A stretch of DNA of 5,505 nucleotides from assembly GCA_013349695.1 (NCBI GenBank), contig DUZD01000237.1:1-5505 (forward strand), in the 5' to 3' direction. Positions within the stretch are counted from its first letter, which is position 1, and every line of letters starts with the position of its first letter. This DNA comes from Rhodospirillaceae bacterium. GTDB taxonomy: Bacteria > Pseudomonadota > Alphaproteobacteria > Rhodospirillales > 2-02-FULL-58-16. A program made the translations under genes and the position numbers. The notes beneath the pieces were generated by a model, which saw only the letters and a list, made by a program, of their open reading frames with translations, was not told the origin of the DNA and did no database searches. Positions 5,409 to 5,505 of this stretch are shown here, piece by piece.

Positions 5409-5499
5409 GACCAAATCAGGCCTCCGCGGCGTTGCCGCTTCTTGCCGATGCGCCGGCATCGCCGGCGAAGCGGCGCCTTGCGGCCTTCCTGATTTGGTC
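5409..5499. repeat. Large nested inverted repeat B (91 bp)
   Basis: Perfect 12-bp outer arms GACCAAATCAGG (5409-5420) and CCTGATTTGGTC (5488-5499) enclose a second pair, GCCGCTTC (5434-5441) with GAAGCGGC (5467-5474). A terminal stem CGATGC (5446-5451) with GCATCG (5456-5461) surrounds the 4-base loop GCCG. The layout mirrors repeat A, which ends 11 bp earlier: long outer arm, unpaired or weak middle, short stem with tetraloop. It could be a MITE-like palindrome, a structured RNA or an element end. No protein function fits. Confidence 0.8.
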
Positions 5500-5505
5500 T
5501 CATCA

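Larger units (their letters stand above)
5271..5505. mobile_element. Possible end of an insertion element or MITE, running off the window
   Basis: The sequence from GAGCCTATCC (5271) resembles, from memory, terminal inverted repeats of some IS5-family elements, and is preceded by TTTA, a plausible short target duplication. The following 235 bases carry no recognisable protein in any frame: every frame is arginine- or proline-rich or broken by stops. They do contain two large inverted repeats. The opposite end and any transposase would lie beyond 5505. If real, the element inserted about 35 bp upstream of the kinase leader ATG and may have replaced its native promoter. Element identity is unproven. 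Confidence 0.3.

Noticed and set aside
5210..5503. - strand open frame of 97 codons over the right-edge hairpins
   Set aside because: Arginine-rich translation of two inverted repeats with no domain; only its last eight codons, with their own SD, were kept as a possible leader peptide.

Overview
The window looks like chromosomal DNA of a GC-rich proteobacterium. An alphaproteobacterium of the Rhodospirillales type is my best guess, from codon use and from the fused APH-like/P-loop kinase gene next to a tandem universal stress protein gene. No rRNA or other marker gene is present, so the taxonomy is inference.

Layout. (1) Positions 1-1214 are an accessory, visibly more AT-rich patch of gene remnants. 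A + strand open frame (113-874) keeps only the Toprim nuclease half of an OLD-family ATP-dependent endonuclease. Facing it on the - strand (927-1196) is the C-terminal tail of a REP-associated tyrosine transposase (RAYT), whose stop codon sits inside a tandem 10-bp repeat. An 18-of-20-base palindrome lies at 50-69. (2) Positions 1215-1955 (-) hold an intact classical short-chain dehydrogenase/reductase. (3) Positions 2111-2707 (+) hold a complete SRAP/YedK-family protein (abasic-site DNA-protein crosslinking). It is read divergently from the SDR and preceded by a perfect extended -10 promoter so close to the ATG that the mRNA is probably leaderless. (4) Positions 2715-3566 (-) hold a two-domain universal stress protein, convergent with SRAP across only 7 bp. 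(5) Positions 3675-5213 (-) hold a 512-residue fusion of an aminoglycoside-phosphotransferase-like domain and a P-loop kinase domain. It lies upstream of the Usp gene in the same direction, so the two are a likely stress or dormancy operon. (6) Positions 5214-5505 contain no convincing conventional gene. They hold a possible 8-codon leader peptide that overlaps the kinase start, a possible insertion-element end at 5271, and two large nested inverted repeats (5303-5397 and 5409-5499).

How the genes relate. Usp plus the APH/kinase fusion is a recurrent pair; in Mycobacterium tuberculosis the similar genes Rv2004c and Rv2005c are neighbours in the DosR hypoxia regulon. SRAP adds a DNA-damage role, and the SDR has no evident link to its neighbours. 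I see no clear new multi-gene system. The most interesting signals are the probable leaderless SRAP promoter, the leader-peptide/GTG overlap ahead of the kinase, the two long hairpins at the right edge, and the repeat that straddles the RAYT stop codon.
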